From assembly GCA_963828705.1 (NCBI GenBank), contig CAWHGA010000025.1:1-64000 (forward strand): 64,000 nucleotides of DNA. The letters run 5' to 3'. The position numbers and the translations under genes were made by a program. Every line of letters begins with the position of its first letter. Position 1 is the first letter of the stretch. The stretch comes from CAWDJT01 sp963828705. Its GTDB lineage: Bacteria; Desulfobacterota; Syntrophobacteria; Syntrophobacterales; Syntrophobacteraceae. The notes beneath the pieces were generated by a model, which was given only the letters and a program-made list of their open reading frames with translations, was not told the DNA's origin and searched no databases. This document shows, in pieces, positions 14,093 through 23,227 of this stretch.

Positions 14093-16588
14093 CTAAAACA
14101 GGTCCGACTTGAAAAACGAAGCCGCGGTATCGTCGCTTTGCGGGGCCGGGCGCCGCGCCTGGGTGGGACGGTCCGGCGGCGGTGGTGCAGCCCGCCCGCC
14201 TTCGTCGGGCACCGCGTCGCTGTCATCGGTTTCAGCATCCGTCGCGGATTGTTTGGCTTCATTCATGGGGTCGGGAGTGGTGGGGAGCTGGTCCTTGCGG
14301 AAAGCCGCCGTGATGGTCTTGGCGTTTTCCGGATCATCCACCGACGACGCACTCTGCGTCCTCACCTTGGCAAAAATGATACCCGACGGTACCGGGAACT
14401 GTTCCACCGGGGTATCTTTCAAGTAATCTTCCATAAAATACAGCCACACCGGGCAAGCGGCGTGACCGCCGGTTTCGCCGCTGCCCAGGCTGATATCGAC
14501 ATCATCGTGCCCGATCCACACTCCGGTCATGATCGAAGGGGTGTAACCCATGAACCAGGCATCCTTGATATCGTTGGAAGTACCGGTCTTTCCCGCAGCC
14601 GGGCGGCCCAGTTTGCGGGCACGCCGTCCGGTGCCCTCCTCGATGACTCCCTGCATGATATTGGTCATCATGAAGGCGGTTTCCGGCGACAGCACGCCGG
14701 CTCGCCGCATTCTGTGTTCTTCCAGCACCTGGCCGTTACGGTCCACGATCTTTTCGATCATGTAGGGTTCGATCCGTTCCCCCTGTTCCGCAAAGACCGA
14801 GTAGGCGGTCACCATATCCCACAGGGTCACTCCCGATGCGCCTAAGGCCAGCGACAGGGTCGGCGTCAGGGCCGAACGGATGCCCATGTTTCGGGCATAA
14901 TCGCGCACATAGTTCACTCCAACGGCCTGGAGCAGCTTCACCGTGACCACGTTGCGCGAATGTACCAGAGCGCTTCGTAGCAGAATCGGCCCCCAGAATT
15001 TGTTGTCATAGTTATGAGGAGACCATCTCCCCTGCAAACTGTGGTCGCCGAAGCTGATGGGCGAATCGTCCAGCACCGAAGCCGGGGTATAGCCGCGGTC
15101 GAGGGCCGCCGAATAGACAAAGGGTTTGAACGATGATCCGGGCTGGCGGATGGCCTGCACCGCCCGGTTGAACTGGCTCTCTTCGTAACTCCGCCCACCC
15201 ACCATGCAAAGCACCGCACCGGTATGATGATTGATACTCAGGAGCGCACCCTGAACCTCGGGTTCTTGCTCCAGTGATGCCAGCCACGGCGAAGCCGGGT
15301 TCTGTTTGTCCACCGGCTTGGTGAGCTTCACCATGATCGCATCCCCGGGCCGAAAAGCGGCGCGGCGCCCCCCGGCCCAACTCACACCGGAGGTGGGCAT
15401 CTGCGCCTTGGCGCTGCCCAGATCCAGCTGGTAGCTTTTCGATTTGCCGTCAAAGCTGGTGATCAGGGCTTCCGCCACGCTGCCCTCGGCCAAGTCCTTG
15501 TTGTTTCCCGCCAGGGTCTTGGTGAATTCGCGCCATTTATTCTGGGGGACATTCTGGTGAGAACCGCGATAGCCGTGGCGCTTGTCCAGTTCGCGCAGGC
15601 CGCGATCCAGGGCCTTTTCCGCCAGGGTCTGGGCCCTCGGGTCCAGGGTCGTGGTGATCTGCAGCCCCTGGGTGTAGAGCGCCTCGTGGCCATAACGCGC
15701 TTCCACTTCGCGCTTTGCCTGTTCGGTGAAATAATTCTGCTGCCTGAGCGTCCAACGCTTGGGATTGGTGAAAGACAGGCGTTCGTTGAGGGCCTCCTGG
15801 GCTTCCTGGGCGGTGATGTACTGCTGGTTCACCATCTGCGTCAGGACGTATTGCTGACGTTCTCGGGCCTGGTTGTAATGCTTGAGGGGTGCGTAGCGGC
15901 TGGGAGCCTGGGGCAGGCCCGCCAGCATGGCGCACTCGGCCAGAGTCAGTTCGTTGACATGTTTGCCGAAGTAAGTTCTGGCCGCGGCCTCGACCCCATA
16001 GGCTTTCTCGCCCAGGTAGATCTGATTCAGATAGATGTGGAGCGTTTCATCCTTGGTCAGGTAGTGGTCTATGCGGTAGGCCAGGATGGCTTCCTTGAGT
16101 TTGCGGGTCCAGGTGCGTTCCGACGTGAGCAGCAGAGCCTTGGCTACCTGCTGGGTGATGGTGCTGCCGCCCTGGACGATCTCGCCGGCCCGGAGGTTTT
16201 TCAACATGGCCCGGGCGATGCCGATGAAATCCAGCCCCGGATGTTCAAAGAAGCGGGAATCTTCCGCCGCCAGGAACGCCTCAATGAGGTGCGCCGGCAT
16301 GGCTTCCAACGGCACCAGATAACGGCGTTCGTTGGAGAATTCACCGATCAGCGAGCCATCGGCGGCATACATCGACGAAACGATGGGCGGTCGATAATCC
16401 TTCAACGACTTGACGCTGGGAAGGGAATGCTCCAGCTGGAGATAGAAGCCAAAAGCCGCCAGAGCCCCAAACACCAGGGCGCACAGGCTGATTCCGAAAG
16501 CGGCGAGCAACAACCCCTTAATCCAACTGATGGCGGATTTGCGTTCCGTGGTTGGAGGAGAGTATTCGTTGTGTGGTTTTCGATACAT
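14093..16588 (-). CDS. mrcA: Penicillin-binding protein 1A (bifunctional transglycosylase/transpeptidase)
   Basis: An 831-residue class A PBP. A cytoplasmic N-terminus is followed by a membrane anchor at about 27-52. The GT51 domain has catalytic glutamate in AAEDSRFFEHPGLDFIGIAR (about residue 110) plus GGSTITQQVAKALLL and RKLKEAILAYRID. An OB-like linker follows (FRPGDAIMVKL). The transpeptidase domain has SxxK in RQPGSSFKPFVY (about 485), SxN in HSRNVVTVK and KTG in AAGKTGTSNDIKDAWFMGY. The C-terminal tail is Pro/Ala/Asp-rich and disordered. It polymerises and crosslinks peptidoglycan at the inner membrane. It lies upstream of the sigma-factor locus with about 240 empty bases between. Confidence 0.95.
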   Translation of the reverse strand: MYRKPHNEYSPPTTERKSAISWIKGLLLAAFGISLCALVFGALAAFGFYLQLEHSLPSVKSLKDYRPPIVSSMYAADGSLIGEFSNERRYLVPLEAMPAHLIEAFLAAEDSRFFEHPGLDFIGIARAMLKNLRAGEIVQGGSTITQQVAKALLLTSERTWTRKLKEAILAYRIDHYLTKDETLHIYLNQIYLGEKAYGVEAAARTYFGKHVNELTLAECAMLAGLPQAPSRYAPLKHYNQARERQQYVLTQMVNQQYITAQEAQEALNERLSFTNPKRWTLRQQNYFTEQAKREVEARYGHEALYTQGLQITTTLDPRAQTLAEKALDRGLRELDKRHGYRGSHQNVPQNKWREFTKTLAGNNKDLAEGSVAEALITSFDGKSKSYQLDLGSAKAQMPTSGVSWAGGRRAAFRPGDAIMVKLTKPVDKQNPASPWLASLEQEPEVQGALLSINHHTGAVLCMVGGRSYEESQFNRAVQAIRQPGSSFKPFVYSAALDRGYTPASVLDDSPISFGDHSLQGRWSPHNYDNKFWGPILLRSALVHSRNVVTVKLLQAVGVNYVRDYARNMGIRSALTPTLSLALGASGVTLWDMVTAYSVFAEQGERIEPYMIEKIVDRNGQVLEEHRMRRAGVLSPETAFMMTNIMQGVIEEGTGRRARKLGRPAAGKTGTSNDIKDAWFMGYTPSIMTGVWIGHDDVDISLGSGETGGHAACPVWLYFMEDYLKDTPVEQFPVPSGIIFAKVRTQSASSVDDPENAKTITAAFRKDQLPTTPDPMNEAKQSATDAETDDSDAVPDEGGRAAPPPPDRPTQARRPAPQSDDTAASFFKSDLF

Positions 16589-16616
16589 CTTGGCTTTTCC
16601 TCAAACGAACCGATCA

Positions 16617-18146
16617 TCATCCGGGCAGCCGGCGATCCAGGCTGCGATATTGAATGGCTTCCAGCAAATGGTGTGGAGCGATGCCGGACGCTTCTTCCAG
16701 GTCTGCAATGGTTCGAGCCACTTTGAGGATCCGGTGATAGGCTCGAGCGCTCAGCCCCAGGCGCTGAATGGCGTTTTCCATCAGGCCATGGCCGGAACCG
16801 TCAATTTCGCAAAAGCGCTTGATGTGGCGGGGCTTCATCAGCGCGTTGCAATAGACGCCCTCGGGGCCGAAACGCACCAGCTGGACTTCCCTGGCACGAA
16901 TCACCCGTTGCCGGATGTCAGCCGACGATTCGCCGCTGTGCGGGGCCCGCAGTTCACTGTAACGCACCGCCGGCACATCGATGTGCAGATCGATGCGATC
17001 GAGGATGGGTCCGGAAATGCGCCCCCGATAGCGCTGCACCTGATGCGCCGAGCAGTGGCAGACGTGCTGCGGATCGCCGGCATAGCCGCACGGGCAAGGG
17101 TTCATCGCCGCCACCAGCATAAACTGGGACGGGTAGGTCAGGGTCATGGCCGCGCGCGCGATGGTCACCTGGCCATCTTCCATCGGCTGGCGCAGCAGGT
17201 CCAGCACCGATCGGCGGAATTCCGGGAATTCATCCAGGAACAGCACTCCATTGTGAGCCAGACTCACTTCGCCTGGGCGCGGCACCTGCCCGCCTCCCAC
17301 CAATCCGGCATCGGAAACCGTATGGTGAGGCAGGCGAAACGGCCGTTGTGACACCAGCGGTCGGCCCTGGAGAAGCCCGGCCACGCTCAGTATTTTTGAA
17401 GTTTCCAGAGCTTCCGCAAAAGTCAGGGGCGGCAGAATGGTCGGCAGACGCTGGGCCAGCATGGTCTTGCCGGCACCGGGCGGACCCACCAGCAAGACGT
17501 TGTGGCCGCCGGCCGCAGCCACTTCCAGCCCGCGTTTGGCGTGTTCCTGGCCTTTGACTTCGCTGAAATCCGGGAGTTCTTCAGAAACGGCGGTCACGGC
17601 CGGAGCTGTCTCACTTGGCAGCGGCACCAAGTCCGCGCGGCCGTTGAAATATTCCACCGCCTGGCTCAGATGATTCACCGCCAACACCGCCAGACCCTTC
17701 ACCACCGCGGCTTCCGGGGCATTTTCCGCGGGCAGCATCAGAGCGCTGTGCCCTAACTGCTGTGCGCACATGGCCATGGGCAGGCCACCGGAAATGGGTT
17801 TGACGCGCCCGTCCAAAGACAGTTCACCGGCCAGCAGGACATCGGCCGCCCGGCTCTGGTCCACCAACCCCATGGAAGCCAGAATGCCGATGGCGATGGG
17901 CAGGTCGAAGCCCGAACCTTCCTTCTTGAGGTGCGCCGGGGCCAGATTCACCGTGATGCGGTCGCTGGGGAAGTGATAGCCGCTGTTTTGCAGGGCGCTC
18001 TTGACCCGTTCTTTGCTCTCCCGCACAATGTTGTCCGGCAAACCCACCGTGGTGAAAGCGGGAAGTCCCGGCGACAGGTCCACTTCGACCTCCACCAGGA
18101 TGGCGTCGATTCCCATCAGGCTGAAGCTGTAGGTTTTGGCAATCAT
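16617..18146 (-). CDS. comM: YifB/ComM-family Mg chelatase-like AAA ATPase
   Basis: About 509 residues from the ATG at 18146, where GGGAG lies just upstream; the open frame extends to 18218. An N-terminal Lon-protease-like domain (MIAKTYSFSLMGIDAILVEV, DLSPGLPAFTTVGLPD) precedes the AAA core: Walker A LLVGPPGAGKTMLAQRLP near residue 220 and Walker B GVLFLDEFPEF near 300. The cysteine cluster (MNPCPCGYAG, HVCHCS) and the C-terminal Mg-chelatase domain (LSARAYHRILKVARTIADLE) are present. ComM homologues are hexameric helicases that promote branch migration during natural transformation; this role is inferred. Confidence 0.92.
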   Translation of the reverse strand: MIAKTYSFSLMGIDAILVEVEVDLSPGLPAFTTVGLPDNIVRESKERVKSALQNSGYHFPSDRITVNLAPAHLKKEGSGFDLPIAIGILASMGLVDQSRAADVLLAGELSLDGRVKPISGGLPMAMCAQQLGHSALMLPAENAPEAAVVKGLAVLAVNHLSQAVEYFNGRADLVPLPSETAPAVTAVSEELPDFSEVKGQEHAKRGLEVAAAGGHNVLLVGPPGAGKTMLAQRLPTILPPLTFAEALETSKILSVAGLLQGRPLVSQRPFRLPHHTVSDAGLVGGGQVPRPGEVSLAHNGVLFLDEFPEFRRSVLDLLRQPMEDGQVTIARAAMTLTYPSQFMLVAAMNPCPCGYAGDPQHVCHCSAHQVQRYRGRISGPILDRIDLHIDVPAVRYSELRAPHSGESSADIRQRVIRAREVQLVRFGPEGVYCNALMKPRHIKRFCEIDGSGHGLMENAIQRLGLSARAYHRILKVARTIADLEEASGIAPHHLLEAIQYRSLDRRLPG

Positions 18147-18343
18147 TGGCTCCCGCCGACCGCTGTCCGGTAGTTGCACGCTGCAGCATCGCCATTGAAC
18201 ACAAGGGCCTTGTCTCACCGCGTGTCATTCTTTAAACTGAAGTCTTCAAAATCGCCAAAATGAGGACTCAATTTAGCATATTCTGGCTGAAAGAAAAGGC
18301 ACACCGGTAGTGCACTGGTTACCGCATATTATGAAATGGCATC

Positions 18344-18997
18344 ATGGCCGTACTGTCTCGTTGCTACCAAATCCTGGGATTGTCAAGGAAGGCCCGACTC
18401 GAAGAAGTCAAAAAGGCCTTTCGAGAATTGGCCTTGCGCTGGCACCCGGACCACAACCCGCAGGATCCTGCCGCCCAGGTTCGTTTCCGGAAGATCCTGG
18501 AAGCCTACGAAGCCGTGCTCGACCATTTCAAAGAAAAAGACGGCCGAAGAAATCGGCCGAAGCGCCGAGACCGGCCGGCGGAGGAACCCTGGAGCACCGG
18601 CGAGACCGCCCCCCGCGATGGCCAGGATATTTTCAACGAGTACTTTGGATTTGATCGGCATCACCAGCAAAGTGTTCGGCCTTCTCACTACGACTTGCGC
18701 TTCGACCTGCAGGTGAGCCGCCAGGTACTGGCCGATGGCGGCATCGAATCGATTGACTACCAGCGATTGGTGTTTTGCCGGGACTGTTTCGGCCCGGGAG
18801 GAATGCGGACGACGGTGTCCCTGACCTGTCCGCTTTGTCATGGACAGGGCGAAATGGAGGAGTGGCGCTCGATCCCGGTGCGAATTCCGCCCGGCAGCCA
18901 GCACGGCACCCGCCTGCGCATCCCATTCGGCGGCGACCAACTGCAACCCGGCGACCCGGCCGGCGATCTGATCATCCTACTGCTTCTGGGCAAATGA
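18344..18997 (+). CDS. DnaJ-type co-chaperone, reduced
   Basis: A 217-residue J-domain protein. Residues 5-62 are the J domain (CYQILGLSRKARLEEVKKAF, HPD at about 38-40 in RWHPDHNPQ, ILEAYEAVLDHF). After a charged linker, a beta-rich C-terminal substrate domain follows, with only two CxxC pairs (FCRDC; TCPLC, then HGQGE) instead of the four repeats of DnaJ. It ends with the IPVRIPPGSQHGTRLRIPF motif shared with DnaJ and CbpA. It should stimulate a DnaK ATPase. It sits 44 bases before moaC on the same strand, an unremarkable pairing. Confidence 0.85.
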   Translation: MAVLSRCYQILGLSRKARLEEVKKAFRELALRWHPDHNPQDPAAQVRFRKILEAYEAVLDHFKEKDGRRNRPKRRDRPAEEPWSTGETAPRDGQDIFNEYFGFDRHHQQSVRPSHYDLRFDLQVSRQVLADGGIESIDYQRLVFCRDCFGPGGMRTTVSLTCPLCHGQGEMEEWRSIPVRIPPGSQHGTRLRIPFGGDQLQPGDPAGDLIILLLLGK

Positions 18998-19041
18998 ACG
19001 CTCAAACTGTTTTTGCACACTTCCCTGCAAAGGAACCAAGA

Positions 19042-19519
19042 ATGGAGCTGACTCATCTGGACGAACAGGGCCAACTGCGCATGGTGGACGTGGGAGAAAA
19101 GGGAGTGACCTTGAGGGAAGCTCGTGCCGAGGCCACAGTCACCATGGCGGCCGAAACGCTGAGACGTATCGTCGGCCAGCAGATGCCCAAAGGCAACGTC
19201 TTCGAAGCGGCCCGCCTGGCCGGGATCATGGCCGCCAAGCGCACTTGGGAACTGATCCCGCTTTGCCATCCGGTTCATCTCACTAACGTCGAAGTCCAGT
19301 TCTTTCCGGACGAGTTTAAAAACCAGGTTCACATCACCTCGCTGGCCCGCGCCCATGACCGCACCGGAGTGGAAATGGAAGCGTTGGTGGCGGTTACGCA
19401 TGCGGCCCTGACCATCTATGACATGTGCAAGGCCATTGACCGCGGCATGGCCATTGACGACGGTGCGGCTGACTTTCAAAACGGGCGGCAAGAGCGGTAC
19501 TTACCAGCGGCCCAAGTAA
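19042..19519 (+). CDS. moaC: Cyclic pyranopterin monophosphate synthase MoaC, frameshifted near the 3' end
   Basis: MoaC makes cyclic pyranopterin monophosphate, the first committed molybdenum-cofactor intermediate. AAGGA precedes the ATG at 19042. Family motifs are present: VTLREARAEATVTM, GNVFEAARLAGIMAAKRTWE, LIPLCHPVHLTNVEVQFFPD, and THAALTIYDMCKAIDRGM with the catalytic lysine. Just after AIDD an extra G near 19459 shifts the frame; removing it yields VRLTFKTGGKSGTYQRPK and a TAA at 19517-19519, the standard MoaC end. As given, the frame runs on to 19581 with a nonsense tail. No other moa gene is in the window. Confidence 0.88.
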
Positions 19520-19594
19520 TCTTTTTCACTTTACTATCATCCCTGATTGTGCTAGCTCACGTTACTTCAAATCTCGTGTAGGGAGTGGAGCCAT

Positions 19595-19957
19595 ATGGAG
19601 AAAGATACGCTTGAATATTTCAAAGGCTATCTGTTCAAACGCTTGGAAGAACTCTACGAGGAAGCGGAGAAAACCGTCACAGGGATGACCGACAGCAAAG
19701 AAACCTTCCCTGACCCTGCGGATCGCGCCACCCTCGAATCCGACCGCAATTTTATGCTCCGCATTCGAGACCGCGAACGCAAGCTCATCAGCAAGATCCG
19801 CGAAGCCTTACAGCGCATTGAAGACGGCACGTTCGGCATCTGCGACTCCTGCGGGGATGACATCGACATCGATCGGCTCAAGGCACGTCCGGTCACGACC
19901 CTGTGCATCGAATGCAAACGCAAGCAGGAAGCTCAGGAAAGGGCCAAGGAAGCTTAA
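19595..19957 (+). CDS. dksA: DksA/TraR-family RNA polymerase-binding protein
   Basis: A 120-residue protein of normal DksA build. The N-terminal long coiled-coil contains the DPADRATLESDRNF tip region (the acidic pair that enters the RNA polymerase secondary channel). The zinc finger is C-x2-C...C-x2-C (GICDSCGDDI, LCIECKRKQ) in the C-terminal third. It works with ppGpp to reset transcription of stable-RNA and amino-acid promoters. The start ATG at 19595 has GGGAGTGGAG upstream. A strong intrinsic terminator follows at 20099-20127. Confidence 0.93.
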   Translation: MEKDTLEYFKGYLFKRLEELYEEAEKTVTGMTDSKETFPDPADRATLESDRNFMLRIRDRERKLISKIREALQRIEDGTFGICDSCGDDIDIDRLKARPVTTLCIECKRKQEAQERAKEA

Positions 19958-20098
19958 TTCCTGGCGCTGATCGGCCTTGCGGCCCAGCGACCCAAGCTTA
20001 ATTGGCATTCACGGGCTGAAATCCAACAACCAAGGATTGGAGGTTGCCTCGTTAGGCGGTGCCTTCATCCCCATTCCATTGCATGCCTAAAAACATGA

Positions 20099-20127
20099 GG
20101 GCTGGGAGTTCCCCAGCCCTTTCTTTT
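20099..20127 (+). terminator. Intrinsic terminator after dksA
   Basis: GGGCTGGG-AGTT-CCCCAGCCC followed by TTTCTTTT is a perfect GC stem with a four-base loop and a T-rich tail, about 140 bases after the dksA stop. It probably ends the dksA transcript and shields the convergent NYN gene. Confidence 0.88.
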
Positions 20128-20163
20128 CGCCTTGGCTCCTTCTTGATCAGATGGCGCGATTCC

Positions 20164-20967
20164 TCATCGCGAGACGTCTAAATCGATTATCATAAGATGA
20201 CCATCTTTGTTTTTGATGGCTTTGAACCAACCTTTCTTCTCAAATTCTTTGGCCAGGGTTGTCATTTTCTTGTAATTTGTATTCTTAATCTTAAATGATT
20301 TATCCAGTTGACGCATCTTATTGGCAATAGCTGTCAACAAATGTTCATCACTTGGATCAAGACTTACGAGTACTCTTTTAAACAATTCTATAGCAATGCT
20401 ATCCTTAACTTTCTCATCCTCCTCTTGTTTTTGAGGTTTCTTTTCTGCAGTTCCCTGGCTATCTATTTTAAACTTTATACTCTTATTTTCTTTTCTTGGT
20501 AGTGACTTGTCTGATTGTTGAAGAACCATGATATTGTCGGTGCAACTGGTAAAAATTGGCCGTTGTGCATCGCCTGTTTTGGTAATCAGCCAGACTTCTT
20601 TTCCATATTTTCTCAAGATATCCATAATGACAGAAAAGTCTGAATCACTTGTTACAAATACAAATCGGTCAATAGATGGCTTATCCAGATATAATTTTTC
20701 AAACGCATCAAGGCTGATAATTAGATCTGCTCTATTCTTTTTTCCCGATATATGAGGAGCTTCTCGAATATCAAAATTGTGGTTGATTAATTGTTCTCGT
20801 AATTTTGAGATAGAATTGGTGTTTCCACAGGCAAACTTCACCGCAAAAACATATTCTTCCGGAGCTTCTTTGTCCTCTTCCAGGATGATATCTTGAAGCA
20901 TCTTATCTAGATTTAGGATCCCAGCGACATTCTCGAGATCAATATAGACCGCGATGAACTTTCTCAT
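20164..20967 (-). CDS. NYN-domain (PIN-like) putative RNase with C-terminal winged-helix (LOTUS-like) domain
   Basis: About 267 residues from the ATG at 20967, where GGAAGGTG lies upstream. Residues 1-150 form an NYN/LabA-like PIN domain: MRKFIAVYIDLENV with the first aspartate, NRADLIISLDAFEKL, RFVFVTSDSDFSVIMDILRK with the TSDSDF catalytic motif, and GKEVWLIT. A lysine/glutamate-rich linker (about 155-190) leads to a small helical C-terminal domain (SIAIELFKRVLVSL, KKMTTLAKEFEKKGWF) like an OST-HTH/LOTUS fold, which binds RNA. The gene is clearly AT-richer than its neighbours and lysine-rich, suggesting recent acquisition. An RNase role is inferred. Confidence 0.82.
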   Translation of the reverse strand: MRKFIAVYIDLENVAGILNLDKMLQDIILEEDKEAPEEYVFAVKFACGNTNSISKLREQLINHNFDIREAPHISGKKNRADLIISLDAFEKLYLDKPSIDRFVFVTSDSDFSVIMDILRKYGKEVWLITKTGDAQRPIFTSCTDNIMVLQQSDKSLPRKENKSIKFKIDSQGTAEKKPQKQEEDEKVKDSIAIELFKRVLVSLDPSDEHLLTAIANKMRQLDKSFKIKNTNYKKMTTLAKEFEKKGWFKAIKNKDGHLMIIDLDVSR

Positions 20968-21039
20968 GGCCACACCTTCCGCTTTTCTAGAGTGACTGTA
21001 ACCGTTCACCTATCTATTGTTATTACCCACCGCCTGAGA

Positions 21040-22354
21040 TCAAACCGGTTTCCGCTGTAGCCGCACCCGAACCGAAGCGGCGTGGGCGTCGAGGCCTTCC
21101 AGTTCGGCCAGGCGCATGATGGCGGGAGCGTCGCGTTCGAAGGCTTCGCGCGAATAGTAGACCACGCTGGTACGTTTGAGGAAGTTTTCCACGCCGAGGG
21201 CCGAGGCAAAGCGGGCGGTCCCGGCGGTGGGCAAGACGTGATTGGGACCGGCAAAATAGTCGCCCACCGGTTCCGGGGTGTCGGCTCCCAGGAAAACCGC
21301 ACCGGCGTGCTGCACCTTGGCCAGCCAGGGCCAGGGATCTCGGAGTTGCAGTTCGAGGTGTTCGGGGGCCAGAGTGTTGGCCAGCCGCAGGGCGTCATCG
21401 AGGCGCTCCACGGTAAACAGCGCACCATAATGGCGCAGCGCTTCCCGGGCGATTTCGGCACGCGGCAGACGCGCCAGCTGGTCATCGAGACATAGGCCAA
21501 CCGCCCGGGCGAGGTCGGCGGAAGTTGTGATGAGCACGGCGCTGGCCATGGTGTCATGTTCCGCCTGGCTGAGGAGGTCGGCCGCCACGTGATCGGGATT
21601 GGCAAATTCATCGGCTACCACCAGGATTTCACTGGGGCCGGCCAGCATGTCGATCCCCACTTCACCGGCGACGATCTTCTTGGCCAGGGTCACATAGATG
21701 TTTCCCGGGCCGACGATCACGTCCACCCGCTTGATGCTGGCGGTACCATAAGCCAGGGCACCGATGGCCCAGGCACTGCCCAGCTTGTAGATGCGGGTCA
21801 CCCCCACTTCGCGGGCAGCCACCAGCAAATGTGGATTGATGGAACCGTCACGGCGTGGCGGCGTCACCAGGGCGATATCCTCAACCCCGGCGATACGGGC
21901 CGGGATGCCATTCATGAGCACCGATGAAATCAGCGGGGTTTCGCCGCCCTGACCGCCCGGGATGTAGAGCCCGGAAGCAGCCACCGGCCGCACAAGCTGC
22001 CCGAGGATGGAACCATCCGGGCGGGTGGTGAACCAGGATTGCGGCCGCTGCGGTTCATGAAACGCGCGGATGTTGTCGATGGCCCGGTGCAGGATTTCGA
22101 GGAAATCCGGAGCCACGGCGGCATAAGCAGCCGTCACTTCGGCTTCGCTCGGCGTTCAAGTCGGCCAGTTCGGCGTCGGGGGCATCGTATTGGCGGGTGT
22201 AGCGAAGCAGCGCGGCATCACCTTCGCGGCGCACCGCATCGAGGATCTCAGCCACCCGCGTTTCCAGCTCACCGGCATAGCTGACCTTACGGGTTGCGAT
22301 CTGAGCCAGCCGAGCGTCCGATTCTTGCGAAGGGTATACCATCACATCCAACAT
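21040..22354 (-). CDS. hisD: Histidinol dehydrogenase, frameshifted near the N-terminus
   Basis: HisD oxidises L-histidinol to histidine in two NAD-dependent steps. The N-terminal part (MLDVMVYPSQESDARLAQ ... ILDAVRREGDAALLRYTRQY) is read from 22354. Near 22150 one extra base shifts the frame: the natural text would be ADLNASEAEVTAAYAAVA. The rest is complete and typical: LYIPGGQGGETPLISSVLMN, KLGSAWAIGALAYGTASIKR, VGPGNIYVTLAKK, MLAGPSEILVVADE, LLSQAEHDTMASAVLIT and GPNHVLPTAGTARFASALGV. The 365-residue open part lacks only the first domain. Four bases separate it from rlpA on the same strand. Confidence 0.93.
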
Positions 22355-22357
22355 AAA

Positions 22358-23227
22358 TTATTCCTCCATGGCCACCACAAAGGCATCTGGGAAACCGTTG
22401 CGGCGCAGGTTTTCCAGTTCCTGTTTGGCCAGCACCAGGTCGCGGAAGAGTCCCACCTGCACTCGATACCAGGTGACCGCTGCATCCGTGCCGCTGGTCA
22501 CCTTGCGGTCGGCAAAGCGGCCGCCCATTCGGTCCGCCAGGCGATGGGCATTCTGCGGCTGCTGGAAGGCCCCGATCTGGATGGCAAAACGACCGTAGCG
22601 GAACGACGGCACCGTTTCCGTCACCCAGTAGGTCTTTCCGCCGGTCTGTTCCTGCTTGGCCAGTTGCACCGCTTCCACATGGACCGGCACCACACCGGTA
22701 TGGGCCATCCCCAGCTCATCCGCAGCCTTGCGTGAGAGATCAATGATGCGTCCCCCCACAAATGGCCCCCGGTCATTGATGCGCACAAGAATCGAGCGAT
22801 TGTTCTTGAGGTTGGTCACCTTGACGTGGGTGCCGATGGGCAGGGTCTTGTGAGCAGCGGTCATGTCGTACATGTTGTAGATTTCACCGTTGGCGGTGGG
22901 CCGGGAGTGGAATCCCGGTCCGTACCAGCTGGCATTGCCCTTTTCGCTATAGCCTTCGGCGGTGGGCAGAGGATAATACCAAATGCCGTAGATCTGATAG
23001 GGGCGTTGAGTACGAATGTTGGACGGCGGCGGCCGTTTTTCCGGGGGCGGTTGGGTCTGTTGGGGCGGCGGGGTCGTCCCGGCGCAGGCGGCCAGCCCTA
23101 TGAGCAGGAGCAGTCCGGCCAGGAGACGGGGCGCACCCGACAGCCGCACCACGGTATTAAATTCAGCCGACCAGACATCAGGCTTCAGCCATTGGGGCAG
23201 CCCTGCGGTCCGCCTCTTTGCAATCAC
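22358..23227 (-). CDS. rlpA: Septal ring lytic transglycosylase RlpA (lipoprotein)
   Basis: RlpA cleaves denuded peptidoglycan glycans at the septum. A lipoprotein signal (LAGLLLLIGLAACAG, lipobox LAAC at about residue 45) is followed by a proline-rich linker. The DPBB domain carries GNASWYGPGFHSRPTANGEI, the catalytic region with MTAAHKTLPIGTHVKVTNL, and INDRGPFVGGRIIDLS. A C-terminal SPOR domain (FAIQIGAFQQPQNAHRLADR, YRVQVGLF) binds denuded glycans. The annotated start is a GTG at 23227 whose GTGA overlaps the stop of the upstream HMGL gene; a later GTG start is possible. hisD follows closely. Confidence 0.93.
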   Translation of the reverse strand: MIAKRRTAGLPQWLKPDVWSAEFNTVVRLSGAPRLLAGLLLLIGLAACAGTTPPPQQTQPPPEKRPPPSNIRTQRPYQIYGIWYYPLPTAEGYSEKGNASWYGPGFHSRPTANGEIYNMYDMTAAHKTLPIGTHVKVTNLKNNRSILVRINDRGPFVGGRIIDLSRKAADELGMAHTGVVPVHVEAVQLAKQEQTGGKTYWVTETVPSFRYGRFAIQIGAFQQPQNAHRLADRMGGRFADRKVTSGTDAAVTWYRVQVGLFRDLVLAKQELENLRRNGFPDAFVVAMEE

